Part shown: positions 1-5,761 of the stretch, one piece after another | Numbering within the stretch: the stretch's first letter is position 1 | Layout of the letters: every line of letters starts with the position of its first letter | NCBI GenBank assembly: GCA_946479475.1 | Contig: CAMLGG010000316.1 | Span: forward strand, 1-5,761 | DNA: 5,761 nt | Origin: an uncultured Ideonella sp. | GTDB lineage: Bacteria; Pseudomonadota; Gammaproteobacteria; Burkholderiales; Burkholderiaceae | Reading direction: 5' to 3' | The notes under the pieces: generated by a model | Databases searched by the model: none | Seen by the model: only the letters and a program-made list of their open reading frames with translations | What the model was told of the DNA's origin: nothing | Translations under genes and position numbers: made by a program

Positions 1-51
1 TGAGCCTGTCGAAGGCGAGAGTCCTGCGCAGTGGGCCCTTCGACAAGCTCA
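1..51. repeat. Dispersed inverted repeat (GTCGAAGG / CCTTCGAC type)
   Basis: The left arm TGAGCCTGTCGAAGG (1-15) pairs with the right arm CCTTCGACAAGCTCA (37-51) with one mismatch, across a 21-base spacer. The right arm continues into GGGTGAACGG (52-61), which I recall as the usual tail of this dispersed repeat in Burkholderiales genomes. The left arm may begin before the window. It lies just upstream of folA, in the place where such elements usually sit, between genes. It could fold as a hairpin in RNA and end transcription from the gene to the left, but no T-run is visible. Family membership is from memory; the inverted repeat itself is seen directly. Confidence 0.75.
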
Positions 52-88
52 GGGTGAACGGAATGGTGGATGGGGTGCACTCAGCTCC

Positions 89-116
89 ATGCCATGCTCG
101 CCGCCCTTGGGATAAT
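89..116 (+). promoter_or_regulatory. Candidate sigma70 extended -10 promoter of folA
   Basis: GATAAT (111-116) matches the TATAAT consensus at 5 of 6 bases and is preceded by TGG (108-110), an extended -10 signature. ATGCCA (89-94) matches TTGACA at 4 of 6 with a 16-base spacer. Transcription would begin near 122-124, which is at or within two bases of the folA ATG at 124. The -10 sits inside a perfect inverted repeat, GGGAT-A-ATCCC (109-119), that could be an operator or chance. This is inference from consensus matching only. Confidence 0.4.
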
Positions 117-123
117 CCCGCAG

Positions 124-636
124 ATGATCCTGACCCTCATCGCCGGCGTCGCGCGCAACGGAACGATAGGCCGCGACAACCAGCTGCTGTGGCAGCTGCC
201 CGAAGACCTCAAGCATTTTCGCGCCGCCACCATGGGCGCTCCGGTCATCATGGGCCGCAAGACCTGGGGGTCGCTGCCCGAGCGCTTCCGTCCGCTGCCG
301 GGCCGGCGCAACCTCGTGCTGAGCCGGCAGCCCGGCTTCGAGGCCGCAGGTGCCGAGGTGCTGCCCAGCCTCGAGGCTGCGCTGGAGCTCGCCCGCTCCA
401 CCGGCGCGCCGCGCGCCTTCGTCATCGGCGGCGAGCAGATCTACCGCGAGGCCCTGCCCCTGGCCGACGAACTGCTGCTGACCGAGGTCGAGCGGGATTT
501 CGAGGGTGACGCGCACTTCCCGCCCTTCGCCCGCAGCGCCTTCGCCGAGGTGTCGCGCGAGCGGCACCAGGCCGCGCCGCCCAACGACTTCGCCTTTTCA
601 TTCGTCACCTACCGCCGCCTCGCGCCCCGGAGCTGA
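124..636 (+). CDS. folA: Dihydrofolate reductase
   Basis: Reduces 7,8-dihydrofolate to tetrahydrofolate with NADPH in the cytoplasm, feeding thymidylate, purine and methionine synthesis; it is the target of trimethoprim. The 170-residue product has the family landmarks: N-terminal ILTLIAGVARNGTIG, LLWQLPEDLKHF with the likely catalytic acid D28 (D27 of E. coli) and F32, PVIMGRKTW (40-48), PLPGRRN (57-63) with substrate-binding R61, AFVIGGEQIY (98-107) for NADPH, and T120 in LLLTEV. Length is slightly above the 159 residues of E. coli. I chose ATG 124 because the family starts with this strand; in-frame ATGs at 70 and 94 would add unrelated residues and have no good ribosome binding site. No clear Shine-Dalgarno precedes ATG 124 either. 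The following membrane-protein gene starts 5 bases after the stop, so the two are probably co-transcribed. Confidence 0.96.
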   Translation: MILTLIAGVARNGTIGRDNQLLWQLPEDLKHFRAATMGAPVIMGRKTWGSLPERFRPLPGRRNLVLSRQPGFEAAGAEVLPSLEAALELARSTGAPRAFVIGGEQIYREALPLADELLLTEVERDFEGDAHFPPFARSAFAEVSRERHQAAPPNDFAFSFVTYRRLAPRS

Positions 637-641
637 GCCCA

Positions 642-1217
642 ATGTCCGAACACGGTTTCCACGTCCACGGCCCGCACGACCACGAGCTCGAGCACGCCGC
701 CCATCACGATCCTGAGGGCATGGCGGGCCAGCTGGCAGTCATCACGGCCGTCCTCGCCACCGTCGGCGCGCTCTTCGCCTACGAGGGCGGCGCCACCCAG
801 GCCAACGCCGGCCTGCTGAAGAACGAGGCGGCCATCAAGAAGACCGAGGCCGCCAACCAGTGGGCCTACTACCAGTCCAAGAGCACCAAGCAGTCGCTGG
901 CGGAGTTCGCGCGCGACCTGGCCCCCGAGGACAAGCGCAACGCCTACCAGGCCAAGGTCGACCGCTACGAGAGCGAGAAGAACGAGATCAAGAAAGAGGC
1001 CGAGCGGCTCGACGCCGAGTCCAGGGAGAAGGACGAGGCCAGCGAGGCGCAGATGCACCAGCACCACCGCTGGGCGCAGGCCACCACGGCACTGCAGATC
1101 TCCATCGCCATGGCTGCCATCGCGCTGCTGACCAGGCGCCGCTGGCTCGAATGGGCCACGCTGGGCCTGGGCGGCCTGGGCGTGCTGGTTGGCGTGGCTG
1201 CCTGGTTCCACGTGTGA
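642..1217 (+). CDS. DUF4337-like membrane protein with His-rich N-terminus and coiled coil
   Basis: A 191-residue protein of unknown function that resembles DUF4337 proteins in order and composition. Residues 1-26 contain eight histidines (H4, H7, H9, H12, H14, H18, H21, H22) and could bind metal. A first membrane segment covers about 28-47. A charged helical stretch rich in K, E, A and Q follows (about 55-140, likely coiled coil), then two more hydrophobic segments at about 147-163 and 171-188, separated by RRRW. CGGAG at 628-632, inside the end of folA, is a plausible ribosome binding site 9 bases from the ATG. The 5-base gap after folA suggests co-transcription. The DUF4337 call is from memory of the family pattern; the topology is read from hydrophobicity by eye. 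Confidence 0.85.
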   Translation: MSEHGFHVHGPHDHELEHAAHHDPEGMAGQLAVITAVLATVGALFAYEGGATQANAGLLKNEAAIKKTEAANQWAYYQSKSTKQSLAEFARDLAPEDKRNAYQAKVDRYESEKNEIKKEAERLDAESREKDEASEAQMHQHHRWAQATTALQISIAMAAIALLTRRRWLEWATLGLGGLGVLVGVAAWFHV

Positions 1218-1264
1218 GCTACGTCACCGCCAGCCGCGGCGCCCTGCCCTAAGATGAACTGAAA

Positions 1265-1270
1265 AGAGGG
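1265..1270 (+). promoter_or_regulatory. Ribosome binding site fixing the GTG start at 1278
   Basis: AGAGGG lies 7 bases before GTG 1278, an ideal distance. The in-frame ATGs at 1287 and 1296 would be 16 and 25 bases away, so GTG is the better start for the binding-protein gene. Confidence 0.65.
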
Positions 1271-1277
1271 ATCGCGC

Positions 1278-2342
1278 GTGCGCAGGATGGTGGTGATGCG
1301 GCAGTGGCTGGTCGGAGCCGCGGTGTGGTTCACCGCGGCCAGCGCCGCTGTGGCGGCGCCAGTGCTTCGCGTGCTCGCCTGGCCGGGCTATGCCGAGCCG
1401 GAGGTCGTCCACAGCTTCGAGGCCCGCACCGGTGCGCACGTCGAGCTGACGGTGATAGACACCGACGAATCCATGTGGCAGCGGCTCAACGCCCACGGCG
1501 GCCAGGACTTCGACGTCTTCGCGGTCAACACCGCCGAGCTGCAGCGCTACATCCACGCCGGCCTGGTGCAGCCGCTCGATCCCGAGGCGATCCCCAACAC
1601 CCGCCGCCAGCAAGCCCGCTTCCGCCTGCGCCAGGCGATCCCCGGCCTGGTGCACCTGGCGGGCGGCCGGGCGCAGACCTACGCGATCCCCTTCACCTAC
1701 TCCGAGATGGGCTTGATCTACGACAAGCGCCAGGTGGGCGTGGCGCCCACCTCCATCGCCGCGCTGTGGGATCCGCGCTGGCAGGGCAAGGTGATCGCCT
1801 ACGGCGGCGGCACCCACAACTTCTCGCTGGCGGCCCAGAAGCTTGGCGCCGAGTCGCCCTTCCAGATCGGGCCGGCCCTGTGGCCGCGGGCGGTCGATGC
1901 GCTGATAGACCTGCGCCGCAACGTGCTCGGCTTCTACAACAGCCCGGAAGAGTCCATCCAGCTCTTCCGCCGCCACGGCGCCGCGTTGATGTACGCCAAC
2001 TACGGCACCCAGCAGCTGCACCTGCTGAAGAAACAGGGCGTGGACGCCGGCTACGCCCTCCCGCGCGAGGGCACCCTGGCCTGGCTGGACTGCTGGGCGA
2101 TCACGCGCGCCGCGCGCGACCCCACCCTGGCCCAGGCCTGGATTGACGAGCTGCTGGGCGACCAGGCGAGCCGCCTGCTGGTCGAGCGGCAGGGCCTGGC
2201 GAGCACCACCACCGCCTCCGAATCCGCCCCCGCTGAGGCGAAGCTGATCTGGCTCGAGCCGGTCGAGGATGCGAACAGGCGCGAGGCGCTGTGGGCCCGC
2301 ATCCGCTCCGGCGACCGTGCCGCCCGGGTGCTCGCGCCATGA
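1278..2342 (+). CDS. PotD/PotF-like periplasmic substrate-binding protein
   Basis: A 354-residue extracytoplasmic solute-binding protein of the spermidine/putrescine class. A signal peptide is clear: MRRMVVMRQ, a hydrophobic core, and a cleavage region at AAVAA (about 23-27). The mature protein starts with VLRVLAWPGY, matching the NWxxY start of PotD, with W35 and Y38 in the positions of the PotD ligand residues W34 and Y37. Other family features are IPFTYSEMGLIYDK, the KLG helix after GGGTHNF (176-182), and AWLDCWAIT with W269 and D271 matching PotD W255 and D257. The acidic residues D168 and E171 of PotD appear replaced by G and H (by-eye alignment), so polyamine binding is not assured. No permease or ATPase gene adjoins it. 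The next gene is a sensory diguanylate cyclase whose ribosome binding site overlaps this stop codon, so a sensing role like that of NspS is more likely than transport. Confidence 0.9.
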   Translation: MRRMVVMRQWLVGAAVWFTAASAAVAAPVLRVLAWPGYAEPEVVHSFEARTGAHVELTVIDTDESMWQRLNAHGGQDFDVFAVNTAELQRYIHAGLVQPLDPEAIPNTRRQQARFRLRQAIPGLVHLAGGRAQTYAIPFTYSEMGLIYDKRQVGVAPTSIAALWDPRWQGKVIAYGGGTHNFSLAAQKLGAESPFQIGPALWPRAVDALIDLRRNVLGFYNSPEESIQLFRRHGAALMYANYGTQQLHLLKKQGVDAGYALPREGTLAWLDCWAITRAARDPTLAQAWIDELLGDQASRLLVERQGLASTTTASESAPAEAKLIWLEPVEDANRREALWARIRSGDRAARVLAP

Positions 2343-2347
2343 GGGGG
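2341..2347 (+). promoter_or_regulatory. Ribosome binding site of the cyclase, overlapping the upstream stop
   Basis: GAGGGGG begins inside the TGA (2340-2342) of the binding-protein gene and lies 5 bases before ATG 2353. It decides the start against the longer in-frame option at 2269 and implies translational coupling of the two genes. Confidence 0.75.
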
Positions 2348-2352
2348 CCTTC

Positions 2353-4110
2353 ATGAAACCCGGCATTGCCTGGCGGCTGGGCCTCGCGCTGGCCTTCGTG
2401 GGCGTCCTGGCCGCCGGGCTGACCGGCTACTACGCCTACTCGGCCAGCAGGACGATGCTGGTCGCGGGTGCGGAAGAGCGCCTTCTGACGGCCACCCGCG
2501 TGCTGGTGCGCCAGTTGTCCGTCGGGCTCAACGGCACGGCGCGTGACGTGAGGCTGGTCGCCGAGCACCCGCAGGCCGCCCGCCTGCTCGCCCGTGCCGA
2601 CCCGCAGCTGCAGGAGCGCAGCGAGAAGAACGTCGCCCTGCTCTTCGAGCGCATGCTCGAGACGCACCCGGAGTACTTCCAGATGCGGCTGATCGACGCG
2701 ACCGACCACGGCCTGGAGCGCATCCGCATCGACCGCGACGAGAGCGGCCTGGTCGAGGTCCGAGGCGACGACCTGCAGGAAAAGGGGCACTACCCCTACG
2801 TGTTCGAGACGCTTCGCCTGCCTGCCGGCGCGGTCTACGTTTCGGCGCCGGCGATCAACCACGAGGTCGGCGCCCACGCCGGGCTGGGCAAGCCGTCGCT
2901 GCAGGTGGCCGCGCCGGTGATCGACGACACCGGCAAGTCCCGTGGCGTGGTCGTCATCAACGTCGACCTGAACGGCCTGTTCGCCCAGCTCGCCGGCGAC
3001 CTGCCCACCGGCCTGCAGCTGTACCTCACCAACGCGGCGGGCGATTACCTCATCCACCCCGACCCTGCGCAGGCCTTCGCCTTCGACCGCGGCCAGGTGG
3101 CGCGCCTGACCGAAACCTTCCCGGACGCCGCTGCGATGACCAGTGCCGGCCCGGGCCGTCGTCACGAGCTGGTCACGACGGCCAAGCCAGGCGGCGCGCC
3201 CGTGGTGGCCGCCTTCGTGCGCCAGCCGATGAGCGAGCTGCGGCACGAGGACGAGTTCATCCTCGGCCTGGCGCAGCCGCTGGCCACGGTGCTGAACGAC
3301 AGCGAGGCGCTCGGCCGCGCCAGCGTGCGCATCGTCGTCGCCTTCAGCGCGCTGGCGATGCTGGTGGCGGCGCTGCTCGCCCGTGCGCTGACCAGGCCCC
3401 TGGGCCAGATCGTCGAGGCCGTGCGGCGCTTTCCCGAGGGCCTGCCGGGCGGCCAGCTGCCCATCGAAAGGCAGGACGAGATCGGCCTGCTGGCCCGCAG
3501 CATCAGCCACATGCAGGACCAGATCCGCGGCCAGTTCGCCAAGCTGGAGCAGAAGCAGGGGGAGCTCGACCGCCTGGCCAGCCACGACAGCCTGACCGGC
3601 CTGCACAACCGGCGCTTCTTCCTCGACCGGCTGGAGCATGCGCTGGCCCACGCGCGCCGCTCCGGCACCCAGCTGGCGCTGCTCTACATCGACCTCGACA
3701 ACTTCAAGGCCATCAACGACGAGCTCGGCCACGCCGCGGGCGACCACGTGCTGCGTACCTTGGCCCAGCGGCTGAAGCACGCGGTTCGAGAAGCCGACAC
3801 CGTCGCCCGCATCGGCGGCGACGAGTTCGTCGTGCTCATCGAAGGCGCGGCGGACGAGGACTCGGTCGCGGCGGTGGCCCACAAGGTGCTCGAAGTGCTG
3901 TCGCAGGCGGTGCCGCATGCCGAGCGCGAGCTCGTCTGCGGCGCCAGCATCGGCGTCAGCCGCTTCCCCGGCGACGGCCAGACCGACATCGAGCTGATAG
4001 CCGCGGCCGACCGGGCCATGTACCGCGCCAAGACCGAAGGGCGGATGCGCATCTGCCTGGCCGGCCCCCCCGAGCCGGAAAGCGCGCTGCCACCCTGGCA
4101 GCCGCTCTGA
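2353..4110 (+). CDS. Membrane diguanylate cyclase: Cache-like sensor, HAMP, GGDEF
   Basis: A 585-residue inner-membrane enzyme predicted to make cyclic di-GMP from two GTP. The first membrane segment is about 9-27. A periplasmic region (about 30-322) looks like a double Cache sensor, with EYFQMRLID (107-115) and a stretch with VYVSAPAIN followed by a second subdomain containing LYLTNAAGDYLIHPDP. The second membrane segment is about 326-345, then a HAMP region beginning at TRPL (347-350) and a short coiled linker. The GGDEF domain spans about 402-567: SHDSLTGLHNRR (410-421), metal-binding D447 in YIDLDNFK, the inhibitory site RxxD (R479-D482) and an intact GGDEF signature at 488-492. There is no EAL domain. 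ATG 2353 is chosen for its ribosome binding site and because the residues before it are not membrane-like. The preceding PotD-like gene ends 10 bases upstream, suggesting that it supplies the ligand signal to the sensor. Confidence 0.94.
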   Translation: MKPGIAWRLGLALAFVGVLAAGLTGYYAYSASRTMLVAGAEERLLTATRVLVRQLSVGLNGTARDVRLVAEHPQAARLLARADPQLQERSEKNVALLFERMLETHPEYFQMRLIDATDHGLERIRIDRDESGLVEVRGDDLQEKGHYPYVFETLRLPAGAVYVSAPAINHEVGAHAGLGKPSLQVAAPVIDDTGKSRGVVVINVDLNGLFAQLAGDLPTGLQLYLTNAAGDYLIHPDPAQAFAFDRGQVARLTETFPDAAAMTSAGPGRRHELVTTAKPGGAPVVAAFVRQPMSELRHEDEFILGLAQPLATVLNDSEALGRASVRIVVAFSALAMLVAALLARALTRPLGQIVEAVRRFPEGLPGGQLPIERQDEIGLLARSISHMQDQIRGQFAKLEQKQGELDRLASHDSLTGLHNRRFFLDRLEHALAHARRSGTQLALLYIDLDNFKAINDELGHAAGDHVLRTLAQRLKHAVREADTVARIGGDEFVVLIEGAADEDSVAAVAHKVLEVLSQAVPHAERELVCGASIGVSRFPGDGQTDIELIAAADRAMYRAKTEGRMRICLAGPPEPESALPPWQPL

Positions 4111-4123
4111 ACGCCGGACCGGA

Positions 4124-4140
4124 CCGGCCCGCCGGGCCGG
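4124..4140. terminator. GC hairpin between convergent genes, possible terminator
   Basis: A perfect inverted repeat of CCGGCCC (4124-4130) and GGGCCGG (4134-4140) with a 3-base loop lies in the 40-base gap between the cyclase (+) and the DUF1566 gene (-). It could stop transcription from both sides, but neither strand has a T-run after the stem, so intrinsic termination is uncertain. Confidence 0.4.
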
Positions 4141-4150
4141 GAACCGTACC

Positions 4151-5260
4151 TCAGTCGGCGTTGCGCACCAGCCGGTACCCGAGCGGATAGCCCGTCGCCG
4201 GATAAGCCTGGGTGTAGCCGCCGGTGAAGTCGACGGTGAAGGCCTGCGTGGGGTCGGCGGCCAGAGGCGTGCTGCTCCAGTACCACTGGCTCGTCGCCAC
4301 GTCCGGGAATGCCTGCGGGTCGATGGCCGGCCGGACGCGGGAGCGGTCCGCGAGGGTCGACAGCTCCTTGATGTTGGGCAGGCGCCAGGGCTGGCCCGTG
4401 CGTGCCGCCTCGTCGTTGGCGTGCGCCAGCGCGCCGAAGAGGTCGTCCGCCTGCAACGCACCGGTGCAACTGCTGCCGCTCCATGTCTGCCCGACGGCGC
4501 AGCGGCGCCAGACCAGGCGCGTGTACTGGTCGAGCACCTCGTCGGCGTTGAAGACGTAGCGTTGTCCGCCGACGGCCGGCTCGCCGTGCACGAGTCGTAC
4601 CGCGAGCTTGAAGGTGCGAAGGCCCGCTCCGTCGCCGGTCGACGGGCCGTTGAAGTAGACGGCCCAAGCCGCGTTCGAATCCGTGGCGTAGCCCTCGGAG
4701 GTCCAGTACCACTTGGGAACGGCCCGGGGGAACCAGGCCGTGTCTATCGCGGGGCCCGGCGCTGCGGCGCCGTAGTCCACGATGCTCTGCAGCTCGAGCA
4801 GCGTAGGCAGGCGCCATTGCGTGACACCGCAAAGCCGATGGGCGTTGGCCGCGGCCACCAGCGTGCTCGCATCGCCCGGGCTGCCATCACCCAGGTTGCT
4901 GAAGACGCGGTCCGCATCGTCCAGGCCGCCCTTGTCGCCCTGGATGTCCCACAGCAGGCCCGTGACCTTGTCGCGCACGCAGCGCCAGTCCGCCGCGTCG
5001 TTCGGCAGGTTGCGGCCGTCGGCGGAAACCTTGCGCCAGGCGAAGCCCGCATGCCCGTCGGCCCTTCGCGGTCGCGTGACGTCGCGGCCGAAGGCACCGT
5101 CCTGGCCGGTGCCTTCGCAGGACTGCAGCCATTCGCCGCCTGCGCTGCTGCAGCGCTGCATGCCGGTGTCGTCGAGCTTGAAGGGCCCGGGCGGCTCGGA
5201 GCCGTGGGCGAGGCTGGCGACCAGTGACAGCACGCCGGCTGCGGCAAGGTTCTTGGGCAC
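4151..5260 (-). CDS. Exported protein with two DUF1566 (Lcl C-terminal) domains
   Basis: A 369-residue protein predicted to leave the cytoplasm. A short signal peptide (VPKNLAAAGVLSLVASLAHG, cleavage near residue 20) has only one basic residue. Two related domains follow. The first (about 91-226) carries TGLLWD (100-105), WRLPT (149-153) and YWTS (185-188). The second (about 241-367) carries TRLVW (247-251), WRLPN (292-296) and YWSS (327-330). This WRLP...YW(T/S)S pattern marks DUF1566, the domain found at the C-terminus of the Legionella collagen-like adhesin Lcl. Here no collagen repeats are present. Six cysteines (37, 48, 94, 144, 254, 265) may form disulfides. The GTG start at 5260 is set by the strong ribosome binding site 6 bases upstream and the signal peptide; the frame stays open further upstream but encodes an Arg-rich, unlikely sequence. 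Function unknown; a surface-binding role is only a guess. Confidence 0.88.
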   Translation of the reverse strand: MPKNLAAAGVLSLVASLAHGSEPPGPFKLDDTGMQRCSSAGGEWLQSCEGTGQDGAFGRDVTRPRRADGHAGFAWRKVSADGRNLPNDAADWRCVRDKVTGLLWDIQGDKGGLDDADRVFSNLGDGSPGDASTLVAAANAHRLCGVTQWRLPTLLELQSIVDYGAAAPGPAIDTAWFPRAVPKWYWTSEGYATDSNAAWAVYFNGPSTGDGAGLRTFKLAVRLVHGEPAVGGQRYVFNADEVLDQYTRLVWRRCAVGQTWSGSSCTGALQADDLFGALAHANDEAARTGQPWRLPNIKELSTLADRSRVRPAIDPQAFPDVATSQWYWSSTPLAADPTQAFTVDFTGGYTQAYPATGYPLGYRLVRNAD

Positions 5261-5266
5261 GGAGGA

Positions 5267-5272
5267 CTCCTC
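5267..5272 (-). promoter_or_regulatory. Ribosome binding site of the DUF1566 gene
   Basis: On the minus strand GAGGAG stands 6 bases before GTG 5260, close to consensus in sequence and distance. It selects this GTG over the upstream in-frame ATG near 5494. Confidence 0.75.
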
Positions 5273-5335
5273 GGTCTTTTCGGATCGAACGCGTTGAAGG
5301 ACGGCCGATGCTACGGGCCGCCTGCGGCCGAAGCT

Positions 5336-5353
5336 TGATCGAATCCTGATCGA
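5336..5353. repeat. Tandem TGATCGA boxes, 11 bases apart
   Basis: TGATCGA occurs at 5336-5342 and 5347-5353, a start-to-start distance of 11 bases, about one helical turn. The core GATCGA occurs again at 5283-5288. The placement between divergent genes would suit an activator or repressor site. The regulator is unknown, and chance cannot be excluded for so short a motif. Confidence 0.4.
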
Positions 5354-5505
5354 GAACGCCCCGCGCCGGCAGCGCCGGCTTGAAACATGCAGACACACTT
5401 TGGCCCTTGGCCACCAATCCACTGCCCTGCGGCGCTTCGTATCAGCAGCACGCCGGAGCAGCCTCATCCGCAGCTCCTTTCGCGTTCGCAACACAGGAGC
5501 AAGCC

Positions 5506-5761
5506 ATGAGCAAGTGGATAGGAACGATCGCCTCCCTGGGCCTGGCCGCCGCCCTGGCGGGCTGCTGGGACGACTCGGGGCCGGACAACATCGTCCAGGT
5601 CGCGAAGGACAGTGGATTCAATACCTTGACTGCGGCGGTGACCAAGGCCGGCCTGACCGCCACGCTCTCCGATGAGTCGGCCAGCCTGACCGTCTTCGCG
5701 CCCACCGACACGGCCTTCACCACACTCGCCAACCAGCTCGGTTACTCGAGCGGCGACGCCC
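5506..5761 (+). CDS. Fasciclin (FAS1) domain lipoprotein, partial at right edge
   Basis: The first 85 residues of a gene that continues beyond the window. AGGAG (5495-5499) lies 6 bases before ATG 5506. The N-terminus is a lipoprotein signal with lipobox LAGC (17-20), so C20 should be lipidated; the next residues are W21, D22 and D23. The mature part begins a FAS1 domain: NIVQVAKDSGFNTLTAAVTK followed by an AGLTATL helix, then TVFAPTDTAF (62-71), the conserved H1 motif. FAS1 domains are known in cell-adhesion and matrix proteins; the bacterial role here is not known. No aspartate stands directly after the lipid cysteine, so outer-membrane sorting is likely in a proteobacterium. The stop codon and the number of FAS1 repeats cannot be seen. 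Confidence 0.92.
   Translation, partial: MSKWIGTIASLGLAAALAGCWDDSGPDNIVQVAKDSGFNTLTAAVTKAGLTATLSDESASLTVFAPTDTAFTTLANQLGYSSGDA

Larger units (their letters stand above)
5261..5505. promoter_or_regulatory. Divergent intergenic region with regulatory repeats
   Basis: This 245-base region separates the DUF1566 gene (-) from the fasciclin lipoprotein gene (+) and should hold both promoters. I see no convincing -35/-10 pair for either. It contains three GATCGA boxes (5283-5288, 5337-5342, 5348-5353), a GC palindrome GGCCGC-CT-GCGGCC (5316-5329) and a direct repeat GCGCCGGC (5363-5370 and 5372-5379). No credible small gene was found in it. Confidence 0.55.

Noticed and set aside
70..123. An 18-residue N-terminal extension of dihydrofolate reductase
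   Set aside because: The family begins at the ILTLIAG strand, the extension has no ribosome binding site, and it would overlap the candidate promoter.
1250..1255. TAAGAT as a -10 for the binding-protein gene
   Set aside because: Only 4 of 6 bases match and no -35 is visible at the right distance.
1224..2366. A 380-codon minus-strand frame opposite the binding-protein gene
   Set aside because: Composition is typical of an antisense shadow, with no recognisable motif, and the plus strand has a complete signal peptide and family motifs.
2101..4461. A 786-codon open frame on the minus strand
   Set aside because: It lies antisense to the binding-protein and cyclase genes, which have clear domains. 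Its product is Arg-, Gly- and Ala-rich low-complexity sequence, as expected for a shadow frame in GC-rich DNA.
5380..5408. TTGAAA as a -35 for the fasciclin gene
   Set aside because: No acceptable -10 hexamer occurs 15-19 bases downstream.
5261..5494. A 78-residue N-terminal extension of the DUF1566 protein
   Set aside because: It is Arg-rich and lacks family similarity, while GTG 5260 has a near-consensus ribosome binding site and opens directly into a signal peptide.
5400..5675. A 91-codon plus-strand frame near the right edge
   Set aside because: It is out of frame with the fasciclin lipoprotein, which has a good ribosome binding site, lipobox and FAS1 motif over the same bases.
1..5761. 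CRISPR arrays, tRNA or rRNA genes, and transposase genes
   Set aside because: No regularly spaced repeats, no tRNA-like cloverleaf or rRNA segments and no transposase motifs were seen in either strand.

Overview
The window is GC-rich, densely coded bacterial DNA. It looks like a betaproteobacterium of the Burkholderiales. Support for this is the strong G/C bias at third codon positions and a copy at the left edge of a dispersed inverted repeat (TGAGCCTGTCGAAGG / CCTTCGACAAGCTCA) that I recall as common in Comamonadaceae and related genomes. The genus cannot be fixed from this sequence alone.

Layout, left to right. Positions 1-123 hold the dispersed repeat and a candidate extended -10 promoter. 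Then come dihydrofolate reductase (folA, +) and, 5 bases later, a small His-rich, coiled-coil membrane protein resembling DUF4337 (+). After a 60-base gap a tight two-gene unit follows on the + strand: a periplasmic PotD-like substrate-binding protein, then a membrane-anchored diguanylate cyclase with a Cache-like sensor, a HAMP and a GGDEF domain. The ribosome binding site of the cyclase overlaps the stop codon of the binding protein. A short convergent gap with a GC hairpin separates this pair from an exported protein with two DUF1566 (Lcl C-terminal type) domains on the - strand. A 245-base divergent region with repeated GATCGA boxes leads to a fasciclin-domain lipoprotein (+), cut by the right edge.

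How the genes work together. The binding protein/cyclase pair is the most interesting part. No ABC permease or ATPase gene is present beside the binding protein, and the next gene is a cyclase with a large periplasmic sensor. This resembles the NspS-MbaA arrangement of Vibrio cholerae, in which a PotD-like protein reports polyamines to a c-di-GMP enzyme. Here the output enzyme has only GGDEF with an intact I-site and no EAL, and the binding pocket keeps only part of the polyamine signature, so the ligand is open. The DUF1566 protein and the fasciclin lipoprotein are both predicted to be exported and could be surface or adhesion factors. A regulatory link to the cyclase is speculation. folA is a housekeeping gene with no evident tie to the rest.
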